Below are positions 24,004 to 31,800 of a stretch of 64,000 nucleotides of DNA, one piece after another (the stretch's first letter is position 1; each line of letters opens with the position of its first letter). The translations under genes and the position numbers were made by a program. A model generated the notes under the pieces. That model ran no database searches. It was not told the DNA's origin and saw only the letters and a list, made by a program, of their open reading frames with translations. Source of the stretch: RBG-16-66-20 sp035499575 (GTDB taxonomy: Bacteria; Pseudomonadota; Gammaproteobacteria; Burkholderiales; SG8-39); assembly GCA_035499575.1 (NCBI GenBank), contig DATJYN010000170.1, forward strand, positions 4,262-68,261, read 5' to 3'.

Positions 24004-25518
24004 ATGCGCCTTACCGGAAGGCAGTGGTCCTGGGTGCTGCTTGGCTGCGTGATTGGACTGTATGCCATCGCCGTCGCGCCGATCTATTTCGTCTGGAGCT
24101 TTACGCCGGACGAAGCCTGGTTCTACTCCGACGCCATCGCTTTGGCCAAGCAGGCTGCCGGACATGGCCTGATATCGCAACACCCGCACCTCGGCTACGG
24201 TGCGTTCTTCTGGTGGTTTTACGCAAGCCTGGTCGACGCGATGCCCGCGCTGTCGGCGCTGTGGACGGCCCGCACGATCGTCTACCTGTTGACGGTATCG
24301 ATCCCTGTCGCGCTCTGGGTCGGCGGCGCAAACAGGCCCATGAATGCCTGGCTCGCAGTGCTGCTCTGGATTTCCATGCCCGCGGCCTGGTGGATCGGCA
24401 AGCTGAACTCTCCTGAAATTCCCTCGCTCGCCCTGTTCGTCTGGGCGGCGGTACTGGTTGCGCGGGGCGGCCGGTACTTTCCGTTCGGCTGGCTGCTCTT
24501 TGGAATGGCCGCGGGCCTGAAGCTGACGGCGCTGGGCGCCCTGCCAATCGTGACTGGCTTGAGTCTCGCCGCGCTGAAATCGGGCAAACCCGCCGACTGG
24601 CTGCGCCACGGTCTCGTGGCGGGCCTGGCCGCGTTGGCCGGATATCTCGTGATGAATCCGCTCGCCATGCTCGGCCCGGTTGATTTTTGGAGAGAACTCC
24701 TCGGCGCCGGCAGCCCGACTGATTTCTCGGCCTCCGCGCTGAAGCGCGTTCTTTGGGATGAATCCTGGACATGGGATGCATTGCCCGCGGGCGGAATCTT
24801 CGCGCAGGGAATGTACTTTCCTTCCTTCTGCCTCGCCGGCCTTGCCATCGCCATCGCTGCCGTCCGGGGCCGCGATTCCCGTTATCTGCTGGCGGCCTTC
24901 GTCCTGACCATCGCGCTCGCCGCGCCGATCTATTTTCGCGAGAAATTCCTGCTCTGGTATGCGTTCCCACCGCTGCTGGGCGTTGCGTTTCTCGCCGGCC
25001 GCGTGGAAACCGCGCGACCGGCCACCCTGCTGCTGGCGTCAGCCTTTTGCCTGCAGTTCGTCGCCGGCGTTCCACTGATTGCCCGGTCGTATCAGTTGAA
25101 GCTGTGGCATGCGGCCGATCTGCGCGAAATCACGACGACTTCGAATTTCGTCGCTTCGCAGCTCGAACGCTGGGGCGATGTCAGGCTGGCGATCGATTTG
25201 TCCGAGGTCGGCACCGGCCTCCTGCCTCCCGACCAGATGAAGATACCGGCGCGGGGCATCCGTTACCTGCGGGAATTCGACGCGTCGCGCGTCATTTCTT
25301 CCGGCCTGGCCAAGCTCGGTCCCACGGAAGGCACTCTCGTCATCGTCATCGGCAACAGGCTTGCTTCCATTGTGCCGGGCTATGACCTGAGCGCGAAGTT
25401 GCGGGATCCGGACTGGCGGGGCCGCTACGTACTGCTGGAGGAAATTCAATCGAAGAACCTGCGCCTGTACCGTTTCCGCTATCAACCCGGAGCTCGGGCC
25501 GGGGCTCCCGCGGCTTAG
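24004..25518 (+). CDS. Second polytopic membrane protein, GT-C-like
   Basis: The 504-residue protein has about ten helices up to residue 365 and a soluble C-terminal part. After the first helix comes FVWSFTPDEAWFYSDA, an acidic loop in the position of the catalytic Asp/Glu of GT-C enzymes. KFLLWYAFPPLLGVAFLAG near the end of the membrane part resembles the helix before the soluble domain. It differs from the 22276-24000 protein in sequence but not in general layout. Together they probably attach sugars from polyprenyl-phosphate donors at the periplasmic side. The gene starts three bases after its neighbour, suggesting one transcript. Confidence 0.72.
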   Translation: MRLTGRQWSWVLLGCVIGLYAIAVAPIYFVWSFTPDEAWFYSDAIALAKQAAGHGLISQHPHLGYGAFFWWFYASLVDAMPALSALWTARTIVYLLTVSIPVALWVGGANRPMNAWLAVLLWISMPAAWWIGKLNSPEIPSLALFVWAAVLVARGGRYFPFGWLLFGMAAGLKLTALGALPIVTGLSLAALKSGKPADWLRHGLVAGLAALAGYLVMNPLAMLGPVDFWRELLGAGSPTDFSASALKRVLWDESWTWDALPAGGIFAQGMYFPSFCLAGLAIAIAAVRGRDSRYLLAAFVLTIALAAPIYFREKFLLWYAFPPLLGVAFLAGRVETARPATLLLASAFCLQFVAGVPLIARSYQLKLWHAADLREITTTSNFVASQLERWGDVRLAIDLSEVGTGLLPPDQMKIPARGIRYLREFDASRVISSGLAKLGPTEGTLVIVIGNRLASIVPGYDLSAKLRDPDWRGRYVLLEEIQSKNLRLYRFRYQPGARAGAPAA

Positions 25519-25523
25519 GGAGC
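25504..25523. repeat. Short inverted repeat at the end of the glycan locus
   Basis: GCTCCC (25504-25509) and GGGAGC (25518-25523) are perfect inverted 6-mers around an 8-base loop, spanning the stop codon of the preceding gene. No T-run follows, so it is not a classical terminator; it could slow transcription or be chance in GC-rich DNA. Confidence 0.3.
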
Positions 25524-25526
25524 GGC

Positions 25527-25532
25527 TATAAT
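25527..25532 (+). promoter_or_regulatory. Candidate -10 element (TATAAT) six bases before a GTG start
   Basis: A perfect TATAAT ends six bases before GTG 25539. Transcription normally begins about seven bases after a -10, which here would fall on the start codon, giving a leaderless mRNA. No convincing -35 or Shine-Dalgarno is seen. Confidence 0.4.
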
Positions 25533-25538
25533 CCTTCG

Positions 25539-25859
25539 GTGATCCGCAGCTATTGCACTGCCGTGCTCCTGATCTTTGCCGCGGGCGCCGTGTTGGCGCA
25601 GTCCGTGTTGCGGACCATTCCGGCCGATGCCAAGCGCGGCACCATGAGCCACGTGCAGGGCATGACCGTCAGCATCGACGGCAAGAAAGTCGACCTCGCC
25701 GCGGGCGCTCAGATCCGCGACGACCGCAACATGATCCTGGTGCCGACGGCGTTGCCGAAAGGCGTGCTGGTGAAATACCAGCTCGGCGGGGACGGCAAAC
25801 TTTCGCGCGCATGGATCCTCTCGCCGCAGGAAGCCGCGCAACCCGATCCGAAGAAGTAG
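25539..25859 (+). CDS. Small exported protein of unknown function
   Basis: The 106-residue protein (GTG start) has a signal peptide (TAVLLIFAAGAVLAQ) and a compact mature part of about 87 residues rich in Lys and Asp (GMTVSIDGKKVDLAAGAQIRD; NMILVPTALPKGVLVKYQL). The mature part looks like a small beta-fold domain, and I do not recognise a family name. It precedes miaB by 13 bases and may share its transcript. A near-perfect -10 lies directly in front of it. Confidence 0.75.
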   Translation: MIRSYCTAVLLIFAAGAVLAQSVLRTIPADAKRGTMSHVQGMTVSIDGKKVDLAAGAQIRDDRNMILVPTALPKGVLVKYQLGGDGKLSRAWILSPQEAAQPDPKK

Positions 25860-25872
25860 CGCGGTTACGACC

Positions 25873-27201
25873 ATGGCAGGGAAGTTCTACATCCGCACCT
25901 TCGGCTGCCAGATGAACGAGTACGACTCGGAGAAAATCTCCGCCGTGCTCGCCGCCGCCGGCGGCCTCGCGCCGACGGCCAGCCCCGAGCACGCGGACCT
26001 GATCGTCTACAACACCTGCTCGGTGCGCGAAAAGGCGCAGGAAAAAGTGTTCGCCGACCTGGGCCGCGCCAAGCAGATGAAGCGCACGAACCCGGAGTTG
26101 ATGATCGCGGTCGGCGGCTGCGTCGCCAGCCAGGAAGGCGCCGCCATCGTCGAGCGCGCGCCCTACGTCGACGTGGTTTTCGGGCCGCAGACGCTGCACC
26201 GCCTGCCCGAACTCCTTGCCCGGCGCCGCTCCAGCGGCCAATCGCAGGTCGACATCAGCTTTCCCGAGATCGAAAAATTCGACCACCTGCCGCCGGCGCG
26301 CGCGGAGGGTGCCGCGGCTTACGTTTCCATCATGGAAGGCTGCAGCAAATACTGCAGTTTCTGCGTCGTGCCCTATACGCGCGGACCCGAAATCTCGCGG
26401 CCGTTTGACGACGTGGTCGCCGAGATCGCTGCGCTTGCGGCGCAGGGCGCCAAGGAAGTCACGCTGCTGGGGCAGAACGTCAATGCCTGGCGCGGGGAAA
26501 TCGAAGGCACGGCGCAGGACTTTGCAGAGTTGCTTTTGTACATCGCCGAAATTGAAGGCATCGAGCGGATTCGCTACACCACCTCGCACCCACGCGAGTT
26601 CACGCAGCGGCTGATCAACGCGCACGCCGAACTACCTTCGCTCGCTGCGCATGTCCACCTGCCGGTGCAGTCGGGCTCGGAGCGCGTGCTGGCGGCGATG
26701 AAGCGCGGCTACACGGCGCTCGAGTACCGCTCCATCGTGCGCCGGCTGCGCAAGGCGCGGCCGGGGGTTTCGCTGTCTTCCGACTTCATCGTGGGCTTCC
26801 CGGGCGAAAGCGAAGCCGACTTCGAGGCCACGCTCGCGCTCGTGCGCGAGCTGGAATTCGACGATTCCTACTCCTTCCTCTACAGCCCGCGCCCCGGCAC
26901 GCCGGCCGCCGAGATGGAAGACGCAGTCCCCCAGGCGGAGAAACTTGGGCGCCTGCAGCGCTTGCAGGCGCAGATCGAAGCGCAGGCGGGCGCGGCCAGC
27001 GCGGCCATGGTCGGCAGCGTTCAGCGCGCCCTCGTCGTGGGTCCCTCCAGGCGCGATGCGAAGGAACTCGCCGCACGCACGGCGAACAACCGCACGGTGA
27101 ACTTCCCGGGCGGCATGGAGCTCGTCAATCAATTCGCGGACGTCAGGATCACCGAGGCGAGGCACCACACGCTGCGCGGCGAACTGGTGCATGCGAGCTA
27201 A
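25873..27201 (+). CDS. miaB: tRNA-2-methylthio-N6-isopentenyladenosine synthase MiaB
   Basis: MiaB methylthiolates i6A37 in tRNAs reading U-starting codons. The 442-residue protein contains both iron-sulfur sites: the MTTase N-terminal cysteines C12 (FGCQMNEYDS), C49 (NTCSVREKA) and C83 (GGCVAS), and the radical-SAM cluster C157, C161, C164 (GCSKYCSFC). A C-terminal TRAM domain follows (about 375-440). The gene leads the miaB-phoH-ybeY-corC-lnt run, the classic proteobacterial order. Its 3' end overlaps phoH by 11 bases. Confidence 0.97.
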   Translation: MAGKFYIRTFGCQMNEYDSEKISAVLAAAGGLAPTASPEHADLIVYNTCSVREKAQEKVFADLGRAKQMKRTNPELMIAVGGCVASQEGAAIVERAPYVDVVFGPQTLHRLPELLARRRSSGQSQVDISFPEIEKFDHLPPARAEGAAAYVSIMEGCSKYCSFCVVPYTRGPEISRPFDDVVAEIAALAAQGAKEVTLLGQNVNAWRGEIEGTAQDFAELLLYIAEIEGIERIRYTTSHPREFTQRLINAHAELPSLAAHVHLPVQSGSERVLAAMKRGYTALEYRSIVRRLRKARPGVSLSSDFIVGFPGESEADFEATLALVRELEFDDSYSFLYSPRPGTPAAEMEDAVPQAEKLGRLQRLQAQIEAQAGAASAAMVGSVQRALVVGPSRRDAKELAARTANNRTVNFPGGMELVNQFADVRITEARHHTLRGELVHAS

Positions 27202-28174
27202 GCCCGCAGTTCGTCCCACGGTTCGCCCCCTGGAAGTCCGTCTCGACCCGGTCGACAACCGGCGCCTGGCGCGACTGTGCGGCGCGCTGGACGAGAACCT
27301 GCGCCAGATCGAAGCCGCACTGGACGTCGAAATCGCCCGCCGCGGCGCACGCTTCTCGGTGCGCGGCGAGCAGGCGGCGCGTGCAGCGCAGGCGATCGAG
27401 CACTTCTACGGTCTGGCCGATGGCGACCTGACGATCGACGATGTCCAGCTCGGCCTTGCCGAAGTTTCAAGGAAGGGTTTTCAGAAGCAGGGCGAGAACG
27501 GTTCCCTGCTGCTGACGCGGCGGCCCGAACTGCACGGCCGGACGCCGCACCAGGTGCAGTACATCGACAACATCCTCGCGCACGACATCACGCTCGGCGT
27601 CGGCCCGGCCGGCACCGGCAAGACCTACCTCGCGGTCGCCTGCGCGGTGGATGCGCTCAAGCGCGACAAGGTGAAGCGCATCGTGCTGGTGCGCCCCGCG
27701 GTCGAGGCCGGCGAACGCCTCGGCTTCCTGCCGGGCGACCTCGCGCAGAAGGTGGACCCGTACCTGCGGCCGCTCTACGACGCACTCTACGATCTCATGG
27801 GCTTCGACGAAACGGCCAAGCTGCTCGAGCGCGGCACCATCGAGCTCGCGCCGCTCGCCTACATGCGCGGCCGGACGCTGAACCACGCCTTCGTCATCCT
27901 CGACGAGGCGCAGAACACCACGCCCGAGCAGATGAAGATGTTCCTCACGCGCATCGGTTTCGGCGCCAAGGCGGTAGTCACCGGCGACGTCACGCAGATC
28001 GACCTGCAGCGCGGCCAGAAGAGCGGCCTGGTGGAGGCGCGGCGCATCCTCGCGGACGTGCGCGGCATCGCGTTCACGGACTTCACGGCCGCCGACGTGG
28101 TGCGCCACCCGCTGGTGGCGCGCATCATCGATGCCTACGAAAACGACGCCGAAAAAAATCCGCCGTCGAAGTAA
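27191..28174 (+). CDS. PhoH-family ATPase (PhoL/YbeZ)
   Basis: The 327-residue protein has an N-terminal KH-like region and a PhoH P-loop ATPase core with Walker A GPAGTGKT (138-145), the PhoH signature RPAVEAGERLGFLPGD, Walker B VILDEAQNTT and sensor VVTGDVTQIDL. PhoH/YbeZ proteins work with the YbeY endoribonuclease and have been linked to RNA helicase activity. Here ybeY follows directly with a 44-base overlap. The ATG at 27191 overlaps miaB; no better start lies downstream before the conserved region. Confidence 0.95.
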   Translation: MRAKPAVRPTVRPLEVRLDPVDNRRLARLCGALDENLRQIEAALDVEIARRGARFSVRGEQAARAAQAIEHFYGLADGDLTIDDVQLGLAEVSRKGFQKQGENGSLLLTRRPELHGRTPHQVQYIDNILAHDITLGVGPAGTGKTYLAVACAVDALKRDKVKRIVLVRPAVEAGERLGFLPGDLAQKVDPYLRPLYDALYDLMGFDETAKLLERGTIELAPLAYMRGRTLNHAFVILDEAQNTTPEQMKMFLTRIGFGAKAVVTGDVTQIDLQRGQKSGLVEARRILADVRGIAFTDFTAADVVRHPLVARIIDAYENDAEKNPPSK

Positions 28175-28583
28175 GGTCGCGGTGCAGCGCGCCGCTGCCG
28201 GAGCGCCTTCGGCCGCACTGCTCAGTCGATTCGCGCGCGCGGCCCTGCCGGCCGGCTCCACGGTCACCGTGCGCGTCGTCGCCGCGCGGGAAGGCAGGCT
28301 GCTCAACCGCAGCTTCCGCAAGCGGGACTATGCGACCAACGTACTGTCGTTCTCGTATGGCAACGGTCGCGGCGACATCGTGCTGTGCCACCCCGTGATC
28401 GCCAGGGAAGCGCGCAAGCAGGGCAAGAGCCTGCGCGCGCACTATGCGCACATGGTCGTGCACGGCATCCTGCACCTGCGCGGCCACGATCACCTGCGCA
28501 AATCCGACGCGGCGCGCATGGAGCGAAGGGAAATCGGTCTCCTGCGGCGACTCGGGTTCGACGACCCGTACACGTTAAAATAG
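28131..28583 (+). CDS. ybeY: Endoribonuclease YbeY (16S rRNA maturation)
   Basis: YbeY is a zinc-dependent ribonuclease needed for 16S rRNA 3'-end processing and ribosome quality control. The motif HGILHLRGHDH lies at 111-121, with H111, H115 and H121 as zinc ligands, and RDYATNVLSFSYG is typical of the family. The 150-residue form from ATG 28131 adds a basic N-terminal tail and overlaps phoH by 44 bases. A GTG at 28182, with TAAGG upstream, would give 133 residues but trims the conserved VAVQ start, so I prefer the longer form. Confidence 0.93.
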   Translation: MPTKTTPKKIRRRSKVAVQRAAAGAPSAALLSRFARAALPAGSTVTVRVVAAREGRLLNRSFRKRDYATNVLSFSYGNGRGDIVLCHPVIAREARKQGKSLRAHYAHMVVHGILHLRGHDHLRKSDAARMERREIGLLRRLGFDDPYTLK

Positions 28584-28597
28584 CCTTCCCGCCTGCA

Positions 28598-29422
28598 ATG
28601 ACCGATCCCGCCCGACCCCGCCTGCTCGAACGACTTTCGGCGCTGCTGCTGCGCGAGCCGGCGGACCGGCCGGGGCTCACGCGCCTGCTGCGCTCGGCCT
28701 ACCAGCGCAACCTGCTGGATGCGGACGCGCTCTCGATCATCGAAGGCGCGCTCACCGTGTCGGAGATGCAGGTGCGCGACATCATGATCCCGCGCGCGCA
28801 GATGGACGTCATCGACATCCACTCCAAGGTGGAGGATTTCATCACGCAGGTCATCGGCACCGCGCATTCGCGCTTCCCGGTGATCGACCAGAGCCGCGAC
28901 GACGTGATCGGCGTGCTGCTCGCCAAGGACCTGCTGCGCCATTACGCGGGCGAGGAGCAGTTCAACGTGCGCGAGATGCTGCGCCCGGCGATCTTCGTGC
29001 CCGAGTCGAAGCGCCTGAACGTGCTGCTGCGCGAGTTCCGCGCCAGCCGCAACCACATGGCGATCGTGGTGGACGAATACGGCGGCGCGGCGGGCCTGGT
29101 CACCATCGAGGACGTGCTGGAACAGATCGTCGGCGACATCGAGGACGAATACGACTTCGACGAGGCGAGCGACAACATCCTGCCCGAGCCTGGCGGCCGC
29201 TACCGCGTCAAGGCGCTCACGCAGATCGCCGATTTCAACGCCGCGTTCGGCACCCACTTCTCCGACGAGGAGCACGACACCGTCGGCGGCCTGGTGATCG
29301 CGCACCTCGGCCGGCTGCCGAAGCGCGGCGAGGCGCTCGCCATCGGCGGCCTCAAATTCCAGGTGCTGCGCGCCGACAGCCGCCGCGTCTACACGCTGAT
29401 CGTGGAGAAGCCCAGGACGTGA
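28598..29422 (+). CDS. corC: CorC/HlyC-family CBS-domain transporter-associated protein
   Basis: The 274-residue cytoplasmic protein has two CBS domains (about 65-185; MIPRAQMDVID, SRFPVIDQSRDDVIGVLLAKD, HMAIVVDEYGGAAGLVTIED) and a C-terminal CorC/HlyC domain (DEEHDTVGGLVIAHLGRLPK). CorC is implicated in Mg/Co efflux together with CorA. It has no membrane part, unlike the CorB/DUF21 proteins. It lies between ybeY and lnt as in many proteobacteria. A TAAAAT at 28576-28581 is a possible internal -10. The stop overlaps the lnt start (GTGA). Confidence 0.93.
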   Translation: MTDPARPRLLERLSALLLREPADRPGLTRLLRSAYQRNLLDADALSIIEGALTVSEMQVRDIMIPRAQMDVIDIHSKVEDFITQVIGTAHSRFPVIDQSRDDVIGVLLAKDLLRHYAGEEQFNVREMLRPAIFVPESKRLNVLLREFRASRNHMAIVVDEYGGAAGLVTIEDVLEQIVGDIEDEYDFDEASDNILPEPGGRYRVKALTQIADFNAAFGTHFSDEEHDTVGGLVIAHLGRLPKRGEALAIGGLKFQVLRADSRRVYTLIVEKPRT

Positions 29423-30894
29423 GGTTCATGCCTCAGGCCGCCGCCTTCGTCGCGGGCGCGGCTGCGGTGCTCGGTTTTTCGCCGGTCGATTTTTTCCCCG
29501 CCACGCTGGCCGCGCTGGCCGTGCTGGTGCACCTCTGGATGCGCGCGACTTCGCCGCGCGCCGCACTCGGACTCGGATACTTTTTCGGCCTGGGTCTGTA
29601 CGGCGCCGGCGCGTCCTGGGTGTACGTCAGCCTGAACCGCTTCGGCGCCATGCCGCTGCCGCTCGCCGCGGTGGCCACCCTGTGCTGGTGCGCCTTCCTG
29701 GCGCTTTTCCCCGCGCTCGGCGGCTGGCTGCAGGCTCGTATCGCCCGCGACAGCGACGCGCCCGCCGCACTGCGCGCGGCGCTCCTGATCCCCGCCGCCT
29801 GGGTGCTGGCCGAATGGCCGCTCAGCTGGTTCCTGACCGGCTTTCCCTGGCTCTCGCTCGGCTACACGGCAATCGACGGCCCGCTCTCGGGATTTGCGCC
29901 GGTGGGCGGCGTCTATGCGGTGTCGCTCGCGACGGCAATCGCAGCCGGGCTGCTGTGGTGCGCCGCGCTGAGACACGCGCGGTGGATGGCCGTAAGCACG
30001 CTCGCGTTGCTCGTCGCCTGCGGCTACGAACTGCGTGTCACGGAGTGGACCACGCCTGTAGGCGAGCCGCTGCGCGTCGCGCTCCTGCAGGGCAATGTGC
30101 CGCAGGACATGAAGTTCGATCCTGCGCGCTACCAAAACACCCTCGACACCTATGCGCGCCTGGTGGAAGGTAGTACAGCGCACCTGATCGTGCTGCCCGA
30201 GACGGCGGTGCCGCGCTTCCTCGACCTGGTCGAACCCGCCTACCTGGAGCGGCTCAAGGCGGCGGCGGTTCGCAATGGCGGCGATTTGCTGCTAGGCGTT
30301 CCCGTGCGCAACGGCGCGGGGGACTACCTGAACAGCGCGATCAGCCTGGGCGTTTCGCCTTCCGCCTCCTACGACAAGGTCCATCTCGTGCCCTTCGGTG
30401 AATTCGTGCCGCCGGGTTTCGGCTGGATCGTGCGCGTGCTGTCGATCCCGCTGGCGGATTTCACTCGCGGCGCCGCGGACCAGCGGCCGCTCGCCATCGC
30501 CGGCCAGCGCGTGGCCGTCAACGTGTGCTACGAGGACGCCTACGGCGCCGAAATCATCCGCCAGTTGCCCGAGGCGACGCTGCTGGTGAACGTGTCGAAC
30601 GTGGCCTGGTTCGGCGACTCGCTTGCCCCGGCGCAGCACCTGCAGATTGCCCGCATGCGCGCGCTGGAGACCGGCCGCGTCTACCTCACCGCGGCCAACA
30701 CCGGCATCACCGCCGCGATCTGGCCCGACGCGTCGGTGCGCCACCGGATGAAGCAATTCGCCGAGGGGCGCATCGAATTCGAAGTGCGCGGCTACAGCGG
30801 CGCGACGCCCTACGTGCGTTACGGCGACTGGCCGGCGGTCGTGCTCGCGACGCTGGCGCTCGCAATCGTCGCGCTGCGAAGGCGCTCCCGGTAA
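29419..30894 (+). CDS. lnt: Apolipoprotein N-acyltransferase
   Basis: Lnt adds the third acyl chain to the N-terminal cysteine of lipoproteins in the inner membrane. The 491-residue protein has an N-terminal bundle of membrane helices and a nitrilase-like domain (about 210-470). The catalytic triad is visible: E261 (VLPETAVPRF), K320 (YDKVHLVPFGEF) and C370 (VNVCYEDAYG). GTG 29419 overlaps the corC stop as GTGA; ATG 29428 is an alternative that loses three residues. Lipoproteins encoded in this window that would need it include MltA and the C39-like protein. Confidence 0.96.
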   Translation: MRFMPQAAAFVAGAAAVLGFSPVDFFPATLAALAVLVHLWMRATSPRAALGLGYFFGLGLYGAGASWVYVSLNRFGAMPLPLAAVATLCWCAFLALFPALGGWLQARIARDSDAPAALRAALLIPAAWVLAEWPLSWFLTGFPWLSLGYTAIDGPLSGFAPVGGVYAVSLATAIAAGLLWCAALRHARWMAVSTLALLVACGYELRVTEWTTPVGEPLRVALLQGNVPQDMKFDPARYQNTLDTYARLVEGSTAHLIVLPETAVPRFLDLVEPAYLERLKAAAVRNGGDLLLGVPVRNGAGDYLNSAISLGVSPSASYDKVHLVPFGEFVPPGFGWIVRVLSIPLADFTRGAADQRPLAIAGQRVAVNVCYEDAYGAEIIRQLPEATLLVNVSNVAWFGDSLAPAQHLQIARMRALETGRVYLTAANTGITAAIWPDASVRHRMKQFAEGRIEFEVRGYSGATPYVRYGDWPAVVLATLALAIVALRRRSR

Positions 30895-30897
30895 AAT
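30892..30897 (+). promoter_or_regulatory. Candidate -10-like element (TAAAAT) before glyQ
   Basis: TAAAAT overlaps the lnt stop codon and ends nine bases before the glyQ ATG. No Shine-Dalgarno is apparent in that gap and no -35 is evident. It may give glyQS its own short-leader promoter within the operon, or be chance. Confidence 0.25.
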
Positions 30898-30906
30898 CTG
30901 CGCGCA

Positions 30907-31800
30907 ATGCTTACTTTCCAGCAGCTCATCCTCCGCTTGAACGATTTCTGGGACCGCAGGGGCTGCGCGCTACTGCAGCCCTACGACATGGAAATGGGTG
31001 CCGGCACCTTCCACACCGCGACCTTCTTGCACGCCATCGGCCCGGAGCCTTGGAACGCGGCCTACGTGCAGCCCTCGCGCCGGCCCAAGGACGGGCGCTA
31101 CGGCGACAACCCGAACCGGCTGCAGCACTACTACCAGTACCAGGTGGCGCTCAAGCCCTCGCCGGCCGACATTCAGGACATCTATCTCGAATCGCTGGTC
31201 GCGCTCGGCATCGATCCGAAGGAGCACGATATCCGCTTCGTCGAAGACGACTGGGAATCCCCGACGCTCGGCGCCTGGGGCCTGGGCTGGGAAGTGTGGC
31301 TGGACGGCATGGAAGTCACGCAGTTCACCTACTTCCAGCAGGTCGGCGGGCTCGACTGCAAGCCGGTGTTGGGGGAAATCACCTACGGCCTCGAGCGCCT
31401 GGCGATGTACCTCCAGGGCAAGGACAGCATCTTCGACCTGGTCTGGACGCCGGGCCACGGGACCGCGTCCCGTCCCGTTCTCTATCGGGACGTCTATCAC
31501 CAGAACGAAGTCGAGCAGTCGCGCTACAACTTCGAGCTCTCTAACGTCGAGATGCTGTTACGCCATTTCGCGGATTTCGAATCGGAAGCGAAGCGCCTGA
31601 TCGACGCGCAGTGCGTGCTGCCGGCCTACGAGATGGTGCTGAAGAGCTCGCATGCCTTCAACCTGCTCGATGCGCGCGGCGCCATCTCGGTCACCGAGCG
31701 CGCCGCCTACATCGGCCGCGTCCGGACGCTGGCCCGCGCCGTCGCCCAGGCCTACTACGAGTCGCGCGAGCGGCTCGGCTTCCCGATGGTGAAGAAGTGA
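30907..31800 (+). CDS. glyQ: Glycyl-tRNA synthetase alpha subunit
   Basis: GlyQ is the catalytic class II subunit of the bacterial alpha2-beta2 glycyl-tRNA synthetase. The 297-residue protein shows FQQLILRLNDFWDRRGCALL, QPYDMEMGAGTFHTATFL and EDDWESPTLGAWGLGWEVWL, all near-invariant in the family, and ends in the usual helical tail. It is followed by glyS with a GTGA overlap, ensuring balanced synthesis. Length matches the family. Confidence 0.98.
   Translation: MLTFQQLILRLNDFWDRRGCALLQPYDMEMGAGTFHTATFLHAIGPEPWNAAYVQPSRRPKDGRYGDNPNRLQHYYQYQVALKPSPADIQDIYLESLVALGIDPKEHDIRFVEDDWESPTLGAWGLGWEVWLDGMEVTQFTYFQQVGGLDCKPVLGEITYGLERLAMYLQGKDSIFDLVWTPGHGTASRPVLYRDVYHQNEVEQSRYNFELSNVEMLLRHFADFESEAKRLIDAQCVLPAYEMVLKSSHAFNLLDARGAISVTERAAYIGRVRTLARAVAQAYYESRERLGFPMVKK

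Noticed and set aside
25504..25523. Rho-independent terminator.
   Set aside because: The 6-bp stem is short and no T-run follows.
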